This document shows, piece by piece, positions 10,203-18,814 of a DNA stretch of 64,000 nt. Both the position numbers and the translations under genes were made by a program. The stretch comes from Proteus penneri (GTDB lineage Bacteria; Pseudomonadota; Gammaproteobacteria; Enterobacterales; Enterobacteriaceae): positions 62,001 through 126,000 of the forward strand of contig NZ_PHFJ01000012.1 in NCBI RefSeq assembly GCF_003144535.1. Direction: 5' to 3'. Position 1 is the first letter of the stretch, and every line of letters begins with the position of its first letter. Below the pieces are notes generated by a model, which saw only the letters and a program-made list of their open reading frames with translations, did no database searches and was not told the origin of the DNA.

Positions 10203-10885
10203 GACTCCTCCTTAAGTTGTCCATCTACTAATCGTAATCGTCTTTGGCAACGAGCAGCTAGCTCATTGTCATGAGTCACTAAAATCAATGTTGTTGCATA
10301 ATCTCGGTTAAGAGAGAACAACAAGTCAGCAATTTTATCGCCGGTTTTGCGGTCAAGATTTCCTGTTGGCTCATCCGCAAAAAGAATAGCAGGCTGAGTA
10401 CAAAATGCTCTTGCTAATGCAACGCGTTGTTGCTCACCGCCAGAAAGTTGCGCTGGCATATGGTATAAACGTTCGCCTAATCCTAACTGCTTTAGTAAAT
10501 CAACTGCACGCGCATAACTATGCTTTTCTGACTCGCCTTTTAATAATGCGGGCAACTGCACATTTTCGAGCGCATTCAATGTCGGAATTAACATAAATGA
10601 TTGAAAAACAAACCCAACATGTTGAGCTCGCAACTTAGCACGTTCTTCTTCATTCATTTTTGTGAGATCTTCTCCCATTAATTTCACACTGCCAGTGCTA
10701 CCATCATCTAATCCAGCAATGATCCCTAGCAGAGTCGATTTGCCCGATCCTGATTCACCAATTAAAGCAATTGTCTGTGCGGACTCGACAACTAACTCAA
10801 CACCCTGCAATATAGAGATCTGACTATCACCTTCTCCTACTTGTTTGGTTAACTGATGAACTTCAAGAACCTTTTCCGTCGACAT
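10199..10885 (-). CDS. ybbA: ABC transporter ATP-binding protein YbbA
   Basis: This 228-residue ATPase energises the YbbP permease. The Walker A motif GESGSGKST is near residues 42-50, the signature LSGGEQQR near 147, and Walker B ILFADEPTGNLD near 166; the D-loop and H-loop (VTHD) follow. It belongs to the LolD/MacB-type family. Its ATG at 10885 lies inside the 5' end of divergent tesA, so the two genes overlap head to head by 30 bp. The tesA/ybbA divergent arrangement is the same in E. coli. Confidence 0.95.
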   Translation of the reverse strand: MSTEKVLEVHQLTKQVGEGDSQISILQGVELVVESAQTIALIGESGSGKSTLLGIIAGLDDGSTGSVKLMGEDLTKMNEEERAKLRAQHVGFVFQSFMLIPTLNALENVQLPALLKGESEKHSYARAVDLLKQLGLGERLYHMPAQLSGGEQQRVALARAFCTQPAILFADEPTGNLDRKTGDKIADLLFSLNRDYATTLILVTHDNELAARCQRRLRLVDGQLKEES

Positions 10886-11485
10886 ACATTTTTCCTTATC
10901 GTTATGATGATGTTTAGCTTTAAGGCAGTTGCTGCTGATACCTTTTTAATCTTTGGTGACAGCTTGAGTGCAGGATATCGTCTTCCGATAGAAAGTGCAT
11001 GGCCACAACGCCTTGCTGATAAATGGAAAACAACCTACCCTGAAATTAATGTTGTTAATGCAAGCATTAGTGGTGAAACTGCCTTTCAGGGACAAAATAG
11101 GCTTCCTGATTTATTAAAACAGCATCAACCACGCTGGGTTTTGATTGAATTAGGTGCAAATGATGGCTTACAGGGATACCCTGTTGCACAAACAAAAGAC
11201 GCGCTACAAAACATCATTACACAAGTTAAAGCATCGGGTGCAACCCCACTTTTTATGCAAATTATGATTTCACCTAATTACGGGAAACGCTATACACAAT
11301 CATTTTCAGCAATTTATCCTAAACTTGCAGAAGAGAATGCGATCCCTCTGCTTCCTTTTTATATGGAGCAAATAGCAGATAAGCCTGAGTGGATGCAAAA
11401 CGACAGTATACATCCCAATGAAGATGCTCAGCCTTTTATTGCGCAATGGATGGATAAAACCTTACCCCCTTACTTAACACGTTAG
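10856..11485 (+). CDS. tesA: Acyl-CoA thioesterase I / lysophospholipase L1
   Basis: TesA is a periplasmic GDSL hydrolase acting on acyl-CoA, lysophospholipids and ester substrates. The 209-residue precursor has a signal peptide of about 27 residues ending in FKAVAA. The catalytic block IFGDSLSAGY comes next, then GETAFQG, GANDG and the C-terminal DSIHPN that provides Asp and His. These are blocks I, II, III and V of the SGNH family. The start lies within the divergent ybbA coding sequence, so promoter elements for each gene must lie inside the other. Confidence 0.95.
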   Translation: MNFKNLFRRHTFFLIVMMMFSFKAVAADTFLIFGDSLSAGYRLPIESAWPQRLADKWKTTYPEINVVNASISGETAFQGQNRLPDLLKQHQPRWVLIELGANDGLQGYPVAQTKDALQNIITQVKASGATPLFMQIMISPNYGKRYTQSFSAIYPKLAEENAIPLLPFYMEQIADKPEWMQNDSIHPNEDAQPFIAQWMDKTLPPYLTR

Positions 11486-11535
11486 ACTATTCTGACAGTA
11501 GTTGACGTAGATTAAACGAGATTAATTGTAAAATT

Positions 11536-12321
11536 ATGCAAAAAACGGTATTGATTACAGGAAGTTCCAGTGGAATAGGACTCTGCGCGGCAAAATCACT
11601 AAAGAAAAGAGGTTATCGAGTTCTTGCTGCTTGCCGTAAAGATGAAGATCTTAAACGCATGGAAACACTGGGATTAGAGCCTATTTATCTTGATCTTGAT
11701 GATCCAAAAAGTGTTGAAAATGCGGCATTAGAAGTTATTCGTCTAACAAACGGTCGTTTATATGGATTATTTAATAATGGTGGATTTGGTGTCTATGGCT
11801 CATTAGATGCCATTACCCGCCAACAAATGGAAAAACAGTTTTCTACTAACTTTTTTGGTTTACATCAGCTTACTACATTACTTCTGCCAGCAATGTTGCC
11901 TCATGGTGAAGGAAGAATTATTCAAACCAGCTCTGTTATGGGGATTATCTCAACAGCTGGTCGAGGTGCTTACGCAGCCAGTAAATATGCAGTAGAAGCA
12001 TGGTCTGATGCGCTAAGAATGGAAATTGCGCATACAGGTATTAAAGTAAGTTTAATAGAGCCAGGTCCAATAAGAACATGTTTCACTGAAAATGTCGCTC
12101 AAGTCGAAAAAGATAAACCTGTAAAAAATCCGGGGATTGCGAGTCGTTTCACATTAACGCCTGAAGATGTTGTGAAAAAGCTTATTCATGCTTTAGAAAG
12201 TCCAAAACCTAAGATACGTTATCCCGTAACCTTATTGACTTACGCAGTCAGAATATTAAAACGTTTTCTACCTGATGCTTTAATGGATGTTATTCTCAGT
12301 CGCCAAAGTGGCAAGGCTTGA
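11536..12321 (+). CDS. ybbO: Short-chain dehydrogenase/reductase, YbbO family
   Basis: This is a 261-residue classical SDR. The cofactor motif TGSSSGIGL is at residues 7-15, the NNG segment near 80 (here NNGGFGVYGS), and the catalytic Ser with YAASK near 151-155. E. coli YbbO sits at the same place between tesA and cnoX and has been described as an NADP-dependent aldehyde reductase, so that activity is likely here. The gap to tesA is 50 bp and no terminator is visible between them. Confidence 0.92.
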   Translation: MQKTVLITGSSSGIGLCAAKSLKKRGYRVLAACRKDEDLKRMETLGLEPIYLDLDDPKSVENAALEVIRLTNGRLYGLFNNGGFGVYGSLDAITRQQMEKQFSTNFFGLHQLTTLLLPAMLPHGEGRIIQTSSVMGIISTAGRGAYAASKYAVEAWSDALRMEIAHTGIKVSLIEPGPIRTCFTENVAQVEKDKPVKNPGIASRFTLTPEDVVKKLIHALESPKPKIRYPVTLLTYAVRILKRFLPDALMDVILSRQSGKA

Positions 12322-12405
12322 TTTTTCAGGATCTACCCTTACTTATTAATAAAATAGCGTTATAAATCGCATCTATATTTAAAACTCTCAAAAAGGGGCA
12401 AGTTA

Positions 12406-13263
12406 ATGTTAGCAACTGCACATATTGTTGATGTAAATGAATCAAATATTCAACAAATTATAGAACAATCTATGACTAAACCAGTCATGATGTATTTCTA
12501 TTCAGAACGTAGTCCTCATTGTGCAGAGCTTGGCGCAACATTAGATAAACTGGCAGCTGAATTTGCTGATCAATTTATTTTGGCAAAATTGGATTGTGAT
12601 GTTGAACAAATGATTGCCTCACAATTTGGTTTACGTGCTATTCCAACTGTTTATATTTTGCAAGAAGGTCGCCCAGTTGATGGCTTTCAAGGCCCTCAAC
12701 CTGAAGAAGCAATTCGCCAAGTGTTAGCCAATGTATTACCCAAACCAGAAGAATTAAAAGCGGCACAAGCCTCGCAATTACTTTCAGAAGGAAAAACCGA
12801 AGAAGCTTTACCTCTGTTAAAAGAAGCTCATCAACTCGCTCCTAAAAACAGTGAAATTACGCTCGCGCTAGCAGGCGCATTAATTTCTTTAAATAAAAAT
12901 GAAGAAGCTCAAACTCTGTTAATTACTATCCCATTACAAGATCAAGATAGTTACTATCATAGTTTGTTAGCGCAAATTGAATTACAAAAACAGGCTGCTG
13001 ATACGCCTGAAATTCAACAATTACAGAACGATTTTAATCAACAACCTGAAAATACCGATCTTGCTATTCAACTCGCACTGAAATTACATGAAGTTGCTCG
13101 TAATGAAGAGGCACTAGAGTTGCTATTTAGCTTTATCAAAAAAGATCTCAATGCTGGTGATGGGCAAGTTAAGAAAACCCTGATGGATATTCTATCAGCC
13201 TTAGGTACTAATGATAATTTAGCGTCTAAATATCGTCGTATGGTGTATTCTTTACTTTATTAA
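12406..13263 (+). CDS. cnoX: Chaperedoxin CnoX (YbbN)
   Basis: This 285-residue protein joins a thioredoxin-fold domain (about 1-110) to TPR-like repeats (about 115-285). In E. coli CnoX protects substrates from oxidative aggregation under bleach stress and hands them to DnaK and GroEL. The thioredoxin active site is degenerate: SERSPHC keeps one cysteine (SxxC instead of CxxC), as in E. coli CnoX. RAIPTVY with its cis-Pro loop is intact. Length is the same as the E. coli protein (284). It is encoded upstream of qmcA on the same strand. Confidence 0.95.
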   Translation: MLATAHIVDVNESNIQQIIEQSMTKPVMMYFYSERSPHCAELGATLDKLAAEFADQFILAKLDCDVEQMIASQFGLRAIPTVYILQEGRPVDGFQGPQPEEAIRQVLANVLPKPEELKAAQASQLLSEGKTEEALPLLKEAHQLAPKNSEITLALAGALISLNKNEEAQTLLITIPLQDQDSYYHSLLAQIELQKQAADTPEIQQLQNDFNQQPENTDLAIQLALKLHEVARNEEALELLFSFIKKDLNAGDGQVKKTLMDILSALGTNDNLASKYRRMVYSLLY

Positions 13264-13300
13264 TTTTATTTTCTTATTAAAGCAGACTTAGGACAGGTAT

Positions 13301-14224
13301 ATGGAAATAGTCATTGGTATTATCATCTTATTCGCTATTATTTTAGTTTTATGTGGTGTTAAAACCGTTCCACAAGGTTACCAGTGGACTGTCGAACGTT
13401 TTGGTCGTTACACTCGAACCCTCGCGCCAGGGCTTCAAATTCTCGTACCATTTGTTGATCGTATTGGTCGCCGTATCAATATGATGGAACAGGTTCTTGA
13501 TATTCCGTCTCAGGAAGTTATTTCTCGTGATAACGCCAACGTCAGCATTGATGCGGTCTGCTTTATTCAAGTCATCGACCCTGTAAAAGCCGCGTATGAA
13601 GTTAATAATCTTGAACTTGCAATTATCAACTTAACACTGACGAATATCCGTACAGTATTAGGCTCAATGGAACTTGATGAAATTCTTTCTCAGCGTGACC
13701 AAATCAACAGTCGCCTTTTACTAATTGTGGATGATGCAACAAACCCTTGGGGTATCAAAATTACCCGTATTGAAATTCGTGATGTTCGCCCACCAAAAGA
13801 ATTGATTTCTGCAATGAATGCGCAGATGAAAGCTGAACGAACTAAACGTGCCGATATTCTTGAAGCTGAAGGTATTCGTCAAGCGGCAATCTTAAAAGCA
13901 GAAGGTGAGAAACAAGGACAAATACTGAAGGCTGAAGGAGAGCGTCAATCTGCATTCTTACAAGCAGAAGCTCGAGAACGTGCAGCAGAAGCAGAAGCTA
14001 AGGCAACACAAATGGTATCTGAGGCCATTGCAAAAGGTGATATGCAAGCAATTAACTACTTTGTTGCTCAAAAATATACGGATGCATTGTCTCAAATTGG
14101 TTCAGCTAATAACAGTAAAGTTATTATGATGCCATTAGAAGCAAGTAATCTTATGGGTGCGATTGGTGGTATTTCTGAATTACTCAATACCAAAAAAAGT
14201 GACTCTGGCAACAAGAGCAATTAA
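13301..14224 (+). CDS. qmcA: SPFH/band-7 membrane protein QmcA
   Basis: QmcA is a stomatin/flotillin-like inner-membrane protein, linked in E. coli to FtsH-related membrane quality control. The 307-residue product has an N-terminal membrane segment (about residues 2-20) and the band-7 domain ([17 protein letters not shown] onward). A long Ala/Glu-rich coiled coil spans about 175-245, with repeated LEAEG/LKAEG units, and a short C-terminal tail follows. The stop codon is two bases from the ybbJ start. This qmcA-nfeD pairing is the standard arrangement. Confidence 0.95.
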   Translation: MEIVIGIIILFAIILVLCGVKTVPQGYQWTVERFGRYTRTLAPGLQILVPFVDRIGRRINMMEQVLDIPSQEVISRDNANVSIDAVCFIQVIDPVKAAYEVNNLELAIINLTLTNIRTVLGSMELDEILSQRDQINSRLLLIVDDATNPWGIKITRIEIRDVRPPKELISAMNAQMKAERTKRADILEAEGIRQAAILKAEGEKQGQILKAEGERQSAFLQAEARERAAEAEAKATQMVSEAIAKGDMQAINYFVAQKYTDALSQIGSANNSKVIMMPLEASNLMGAIGGISELLNTKKSDSGNKSN

Positions 14225-14226
14225 TT

Positions 14227-14718
14227 ATGATTGAATGGATTAGTGCTCAACCTGCACTTTTCTGGCTTTGTCTTGGTGGCTTGCTGTTAATTACAGAAAT
14301 GTTAGGAACAGCGGGATACCTTTTATGGTCAGGAATGGCGGCTCTGTGTGTATCGTTGATCACATGGATATTGCCTATTAGCTGGCCTATTCAAGGTATT
14401 TTATTTGCGATATTAACGGTAATTAGTGCTGTACTTTGGCACCTTTGGCTTAAACGCAGAAAACTATCAAAAGAAGCTGAAAACTTAAATCAGAAAACGC
14501 ATCAACTGATTGGTATTCATGCGGTTTTATTATCAGATACTGAAAATGGTTTTAGTCGCGTAAAATTAGCTGATGGCAGTTGGCGTGTTTATTCAAACAC
14601 GCCATTACTTGCCGGCGATAAGGTAACAGTAACCGCAATTGATGGTATTACCCTACAAGTGACTGCGCTTAAACAGACTATTTCTGGTGATGACAACACC
14701 CTGACAAATGATCGATGA
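14227..14718 (+). CDS. ybbJ: NfeD-like inner-membrane protein YbbJ
   Basis: This is a short NfeD1b-type protein of 163 residues. Hydrophobic helices at the N-terminus (about 8-28, 31-48, 53-75) precede a soluble OB-fold domain (about 95-150, with [10 protein letters not shown] and [11 protein letters not shown]). NfeD proteins pair with SPFH partners, here QmcA immediately upstream. Its last 41 bp overlap, on the opposite strand, the sequence that encodes the metal-binding end of CueR. Confidence 0.93.
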   Translation: MIEWISAQPALFWLCLGGLLLITEMLGTAGYLLWSGMAALCVSLITWILPISWPIQGILFAILTVISAVLWHLWLKRRKLSKEAENLNQKTHQLIGIHAVLLSDTENGFSRVKLADGSWRVYSNTPLLAGDKVTVTAIDGITLQVTALKQTISGDDNTLTNDR

Positions 14719-15081
14719 TAGGGCAATCGGCTCCTTCATCTCCGGGACACTCGCTGGCTAACAAAAGTAATCGTTGGCGAATGTCATTGAGCTCATTAAT
14801 TGTTTTCTCAATTTCAGCCACTTTTTTAAGGTGGCTTCTTTCACATCAGAACTATGGCGAGAAGGATTTCTTAATAGCATTAACAACGCGCGACACTCTT
14901 CTAAGTTAAAACCAACCTCTCTCGCTTGTCGCAATAATGTTAACTCTTCAATATGTTGAGCTTGATAATAACGATAGCCGTTTTCACCTCTTCCCGGTGG
15001 GGTTATCAAGTCTTTTTCTTCATAAAACCGAATAGCTTTAGCCGTTAATCCTGTTTTACTGGCGATTTCACTAATATTCAA
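14678..15081 (-). pseudogene. cueR: Copper regulator CueR, split by a frameshift
   Basis: CueR is a MerR-family Cu(I) sensor that activates copA. The first frame (15081 down to 14758) encodes a MerR helix-turn-helix starting [13 protein letters not shown] from a TTG codon, and ends after 107 residues in an aberrant tail. The rest of CueR continues in the other frame: [11 protein letters not shown], then [12 protein letters not shown] with both copper-binding cysteines, then LSGCCHHQK, ending at 14678. Joining the frames gives 134 residues, the normal CueR size. The break is at complement 14821-14829, reading TTA AAA AAG, where one A is missing from a run. This is also a canonical -1 slippery heptamer (A AAA AAG). 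It may be a mutation, a sequencing error or recoding. Confidence 0.85.
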
Positions 15082-15090
15082 AATTCCCCC

Positions 15091-15121
15091 TTGACCTTCC
15101 CCTTGCGGAAAGGTTTAGCCT
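15091..15121 (+). promoter_or_regulatory. CueR-type copA promoter with 19-bp spacer
   Basis: TTGACC at 15091-15096 and TAGCCT at 15116-15121 are the -35 and -10 elements. They are separated by 19 bp holding the dyad CCTTCCCC-TTGC-GGAAAGG. This is nearly identical to E. coli PcopA, where CueR untwists an overlong spacer when Cu(I) binds. The promoter is intact although both the regulator and the target gene are damaged. It now reads into the truncated copA and the autotransporter gene. Confidence 0.88.
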
Positions 15122-15214
15122 TTATCTTGATAAGAAAAAACCTTTACAGAAAGCAAGTTACCGAATATTGAGCAATAATAGAGGTAACGCTTTTTATTTC
15201 GGAGATAAACTAAC

Positions 15215-15844
15215 ATGGCAAAAACTACGCTACTCGCATTACAAGGGCTTTCATGCTCCCACTGTGTTAACAGTGTAAAAAAAGCACTTGATGCTCGCAA
15301 TGATATAGAACAGTCATATGTGACTATTCAATACGCTAAAATTGACAGTGATGCAACTGCTGAAAGTTTAATCAAAACAATTGAAGACGCAGGTTATGAA
15401 GCTAAAATTGCAACACAACCTGATATAAAATTAAGCCTAAGTGGCCTTAACTGCATGAAGTGTGTCGGTAAAACCGAAAAAGCATTATTAGCCATTGAAG
15501 GTGTTGTCGCCGTTAATGTAACAAAAGAATCAGCTGAAATTTTTGGTGACGCGGCAGCGGATGCTTTAATTGCAGCGATTACTGCTGAAGGTTTTCAAGC
15601 AAACTTGGCACCAACTGACAACATAATTCATCTAACACTATCTGGTTTAAATTGTGGTCATTGTGTCGGCTCAGTCAAAAAAGCACTTGAAGCGACAACA
15701 GGCGTTGATAGTGCTGAAGTTGAATTAACACACGCAAAAGTAACGGGTTCTGCAACCGCTGAAACCTTAATTACCGCTGTTACAGAGGCTGGTTACAAGG
15801 AATTAAACACAGTATATAAAGGAGTTTTAAATGAAGGATATTAA
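15215..15844 (+). pseudogene. copA: Truncated copA: three metal-binding domains only
   Basis: The 209-residue product begins exactly as a CopA copper-exporting P1B ATPase. It contains three heavy-metal-associated domains with metal motifs GLSCSHC (about residues 11-17), GLNCMKC (about 77-83) and GLNCGHC (about 144-150). Homology stops after EAGYK near base 15799, and a tail ELNTVYKGVLNEGY follows. The entire membrane and ATPase part (over 600 residues in the family, including CPC, DKTGT and the actuator domain) is absent from the window. The product cannot export copper but could bind it, like the CopA(Z) chaperone of E. coli. The stop codon overlaps the next gene by 14 bp. A CueR-type promoter lies upstream. 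Confidence 0.88.
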
Positions 15845-17261
15845 AAGAAATACAATTACTATTTTATTATTTTCAATAATATATTCACAAGGGTCAATTG
15901 CTAATAATTACACTACAAATTCACCTTCAGAAATAACTGGAGATAATAACTCTGAACCTAGTATTATAAAATCAAATAATAAAATAGCCATTCCACAAAA
16001 AATGCTAAGAAACAAAGACACTGATGATTTTATTAAATATATTGAGAAGGGGGTTGAACATCAAGAAGAAAATATGATCCGTAAAGTCATTTCTAATAGA
16101 TATGTTTCATTTGATATTGATAAAAATAATAATCTTACACTCTATCTAACTGAAGAAATAACAAATCGTATAGACAACCATTTAAAATTGACACATCCTG
16201 GATATAATGCAGCCTTCTCTAATTTTTATTCACATATAATAGATCACCAAGATGAGGAGATAAAAAAATCTATTATAAAACACTTATCAAGCATATCTGA
16301 AAAAAATCAATTAGTATTAGATAATAAGATTACAGAAGCTATAAAAAACAACAATACAAATCAATTATATATTAAAGTAAAAAAGAATGACATGCTTTTA
16401 TCTGAATCACCTCTATTAAATGAAAAAATAGATAAAATCCATTTAACTCCAGAAGAAAGAATTATTTATGATAAATATTTAAAAAATGAAATTGATAACA
16501 CCAACCTTATAACCCTAGGTAGTTATATCATGAATAATAATGTCGAAATAAAAACAAATGAAATAATTGACGCCTTAGAATCAGGTAAAGAAAACATAGA
16601 AAATAACACACATAGCATTGAGGAAAATCAATCATCCATCTCCATCAACAAATCAAATATTGTAGAAAACACATTAAAAGCAGACCAAGCATTAGGTGAA
16701 AATATTATCCAAGATTTAGCAATAGAAGAAAATAAAAAATTAATAAATTCAAACAGTGACGGAATAAAAAGGAATAAAATAGACATTAGTGATAATAATG
16801 AAAAAATCAAAACTAATACAGATGAAATAGAAAAGAACAAACATCATATTAGTCATTTAGAATTTGAATATCTAGAAAATCTAAATATAAAAGAATTTGG
16901 TGAAAAAAATATTAAAGATCACTTTGGTAAATTATATATAGAAAATTCAATTGCTAGAGATGATATAAATAAACTTGATAGCAAATTTAAACACTTTAAA
17001 CATGAAACTAATAATCGCTTTTATAAAGTTGAAAAACGTGCCAATCAAGGTATTGCATCTGTTGCAGCAATGAGTAATTTGCCTTTTACTGACACAGCAA
17101 CATTCAGCACAGCTATTGGTATTGGTAATTATCGTAATGCCACCGCCCTTGCTTGGGGGATGCAATATCGTATCAATGAAAATATTAAAGTAAGAGCCTC
17201 TACTGCGTGGAATGACTCAAATAATTTTGTTTCAGCTGGGGGGATTGGGATCAGCTGGTAA
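15831..17261 (+). CDS. Trimeric autotransporter adhesin (YadA anchor)
   Basis: This is a 476-residue predicted surface adhesin. A signal peptide covers about residues 1-25 (ending QGSIA). An unrecognised Asn/Lys/Ile-rich domain follows (about 26-235). A long heptad-like coiled coil spans about 240-400, with recurring I-x-x-N spacing such as IEENQSSISINKSNI. A YadA-type beta-barrel anchor covers about 402-476, containing ASVAAMSNLPF and ending in Trp. The ATG has a strong AAAGGAG site at 15818-15824. Codon use is visibly more AT-rich than in copA until the anchor, suggesting transfer. The gene sits where the copA ATPase part should be and can be transcribed from PcopA. P. mirabilis has known adhesins of this class (AipA, TaaP), but I cannot say which, if either, this matches. 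Confidence 0.85.
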   Translation: MKDIKRNTITILLFSIIYSQGSIANNYTTNSPSEITGDNNSEPSIIKSNNKIAIPQKMLRNKDTDDFIKYIEKGVEHQEENMIRKVISNRYVSFDIDKNNNLTLYLTEEITNRIDNHLKLTHPGYNAAFSNFYSHIIDHQDEEIKKSIIKHLSSISEKNQLVLDNKITEAIKNNNTNQLYIKVKKNDMLLSESPLLNEKIDKIHLTPEERIIYDKYLKNEIDNTNLITLGSYIMNNNVEIKTNEIIDALESGKENIENNTHSIEENQSSISINKSNIVENTLKADQALGENIIQDLAIEENKKLINSNSDGIKRNKIDISDNNEKIKTNTDEIEKNKHHISHLEFEYLENLNIKEFGEKNIKDHFGKLYIENSIARDDINKLDSKFKHFKHETNNRFYKVEKRANQGIASVAAMSNLPFTDTATFSTAIGIGNYRNATALAWGMQYRINENIKVRASTAWNDSNNFVSAGGIGISW

Positions 17262-17280
17262 TATTAACGCAATAAAGTAA

Positions 17281-17320
17281 ACAAAGTGAAAGCTAAGTAA
17301 ATACTTAGTTTTCACTGTTT
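17281..17320 (+). terminator. Terminator after the autotransporter gene
   Basis: AGTGAAAGCTAAGTA and TACTTAGTTTTCACT pair across a two-base loop with one mismatch, followed by GTTTC. It begins about 20 bp after the stop codon and separates the autotransporter from ybaP. Confidence 0.75.
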
Positions 17321-17380
17321 CATTACATTAAAAATCCGTTATGCTGAGCTTAGTGATCAACACTTAAAGGAGCATATCAA

Positions 17381-18190
17381 ATGGCGGGTATTTTTCAGAA
17401 ACTTAAAGAATGGATCAATATAAAACAAGCTTCTCATTATCCTTACCCTGCTGTTGATATTACACTACCTAATAATATCTCTTTACACCTTGTGGGCAGT
17501 ATCCATATGGGCGTGCCCACAATGTCACCACTTTCTAATGTGCTACTCAACGAAATAAAAAATGCAAATGCTATTATTGTTGAAGCCGATATTTCCACAG
17601 ACGTACAACCTTTTGATCAAGCATCTCTTTTTAGAAAGTCGCTAGAAACACGCTTAAATAACTCTCTTTTTTCTCAAGTCACATGTCACTGTGAAGATCT
17701 CGCTCTCTCACTTTATCAACTTGAGAATAAACCACTTTGGCAAATTGCATTGATTTTACAATCTACCCAAGCAATGCAACTTGGATTACAACCGCAATAC
17801 GGTATTGATTACCAGGTCATTCAATATGCTAATGAGCACAAAAAAAACATTATAGAACTTGAAGGTATTGAGGATCAGGTCGCATTATTATTGAGTTTCC
17901 CTGATGATGGTCAGCAATTACTCGAAGATACACTAAAAAATTGGCACGATAATGCACGTACATTGCAAATCATGATCAATTGGTGGTTAAATTATAATGG
18001 TCAAGAGAAACAACCGCCTTTACCGAATACCTTTAGTAAAGCTGTATTTGATATTTTAATGGAAAGCCGTAACCAAAAATGGGTAAGCATATTATCAAAA
18101 TTACCGGCTGGACGTTATGTGGTAACTGTAGGAGCTCTTCATTTATTTGGTGAAGAGAATCTGATTGATTTACTAACACATCAATCATAA
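17381..18190 (+). CDS. ybaP: TraB/GumN family protein YbaP
   Basis: This 269-residue protein of the TraB/GumN (Tiki-like) family closely resembles E. coli YbaP. It shares ITLPNNISLHLVGSIHMG near residue 27, with the conserved GSIHMG putative metal motif. It also has VEADIST, IELEGIEDQ and the C-terminal VVTVGALHLFGEENL that holds a second conserved His. Family members are proposed metal-dependent proteases, but activity is unproven here. No signal peptide is visible. In E. coli it also lies between copA and ybaK, which confirms that the copA region kept its neighbours. Confidence 0.93.
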   Translation: MAGIFQKLKEWINIKQASHYPYPAVDITLPNNISLHLVGSIHMGVPTMSPLSNVLLNEIKNANAIIVEADISTDVQPFDQASLFRKSLETRLNNSLFSQVTCHCEDLALSLYQLENKPLWQIALILQSTQAMQLGLQPQYGIDYQVIQYANEHKKNIIELEGIEDQVALLLSFPDDGQQLLEDTLKNWHDNARTLQIMINWWLNYNGQEKQPPLPNTFSKAVFDILMESRNQKWVSILSKLPAGRYVVTVGALHLFGEENLIDLLTHQS

Positions 18191-18213
18191 AAACATTATG
18201 ATTAGGAATAACT

Positions 18214-18693
18214 ATGACTCCCGCTGTCAATTTACTGGAAAAACAAAAAATTAAATTTACTCTTCATCCTTATGAACATGATGCGAATGTGCATAATTTT
18301 GGTGATGAAGCCGTTGAAAAATTAGGTTTAGATAATCGCCAAGTATTTAAAACACTGTTAGTTGCTTTAAATGGTGATGCTAAAAATCTTGCTGTTGCAG
18401 TAACACCCGTTTCTGGTCAGTTAGATTTAAAACTGGTTGCTAAGTGCTTTAAAGCCAAAAAAGCTGATATGGCAGATCCACAAATTGCACAAAAGGTCAC
18501 GGGTTATTTAGTGGGTGGAATAAGCCCATTAGGTCAGAAAAAACGCCTACCAACAGTGATTGATGAACAAGCACTTGAATTTGACACTATCTTCGTTTCT
18601 GGTGGTAAACGAGGCTTAGATATTGAGTTATCTGCAAAAGATTTAGGTGTTGTGTTAAGTGCACAATTTGCACTTATTCGTAAAGAGTCATAA
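18214..18693 (+). CDS. ybaK: Cys-tRNA(Pro)/Cys-tRNA(Cys) deacylase YbaK
   Basis: YbaK hydrolyses Cys-tRNA(Pro) mischarged by ProRS and thereby limits mistranslation; it acts in trans with ProRS. The 159-residue length equals E. coli YbaK. Visible family features are VFKTLLVAL with the conserved Lys near residue 46, and the [21 protein letters not shown] loop split around residues 91-111. It starts 23 bp after ybaP, so the two are probably co-transcribed. A bidirectional terminator follows. Confidence 0.96.
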   Translation: MTPAVNLLEKQKIKFTLHPYEHDANVHNFGDEAVEKLGLDNRQVFKTLLVALNGDAKNLAVAVTPVSGQLDLKLVAKCFKAKKADMADPQIAQKVTGYLVGGISPLGQKKRLPTVIDEQALEFDTIFVSGGKRGLDIELSAKDLGVVLSAQFALIRKES

Positions 18694-18757
18694 TTATGAA
18701 TGATTTTTTATTTTAAGGCTTATCCTCAAAATAAGAAATTAACGTGATTAAGGCCAA

Positions 18758-18792
18758 AGATAAAAGGCGACATAAAATGTCGCCTTTTATCT
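18758..18792. terminator. Bidirectional terminator between ybaK and ushA
   Basis: AGATAAAAGGCGACA and TGTCGCCTTTTATCT form a perfect long stem with a small AT loop, between the convergent ybaK and ushA genes. Confidence 0.92.
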
Positions 18793-18814
18793 ATATAAGT
18801 ATTATTGATAAAAC

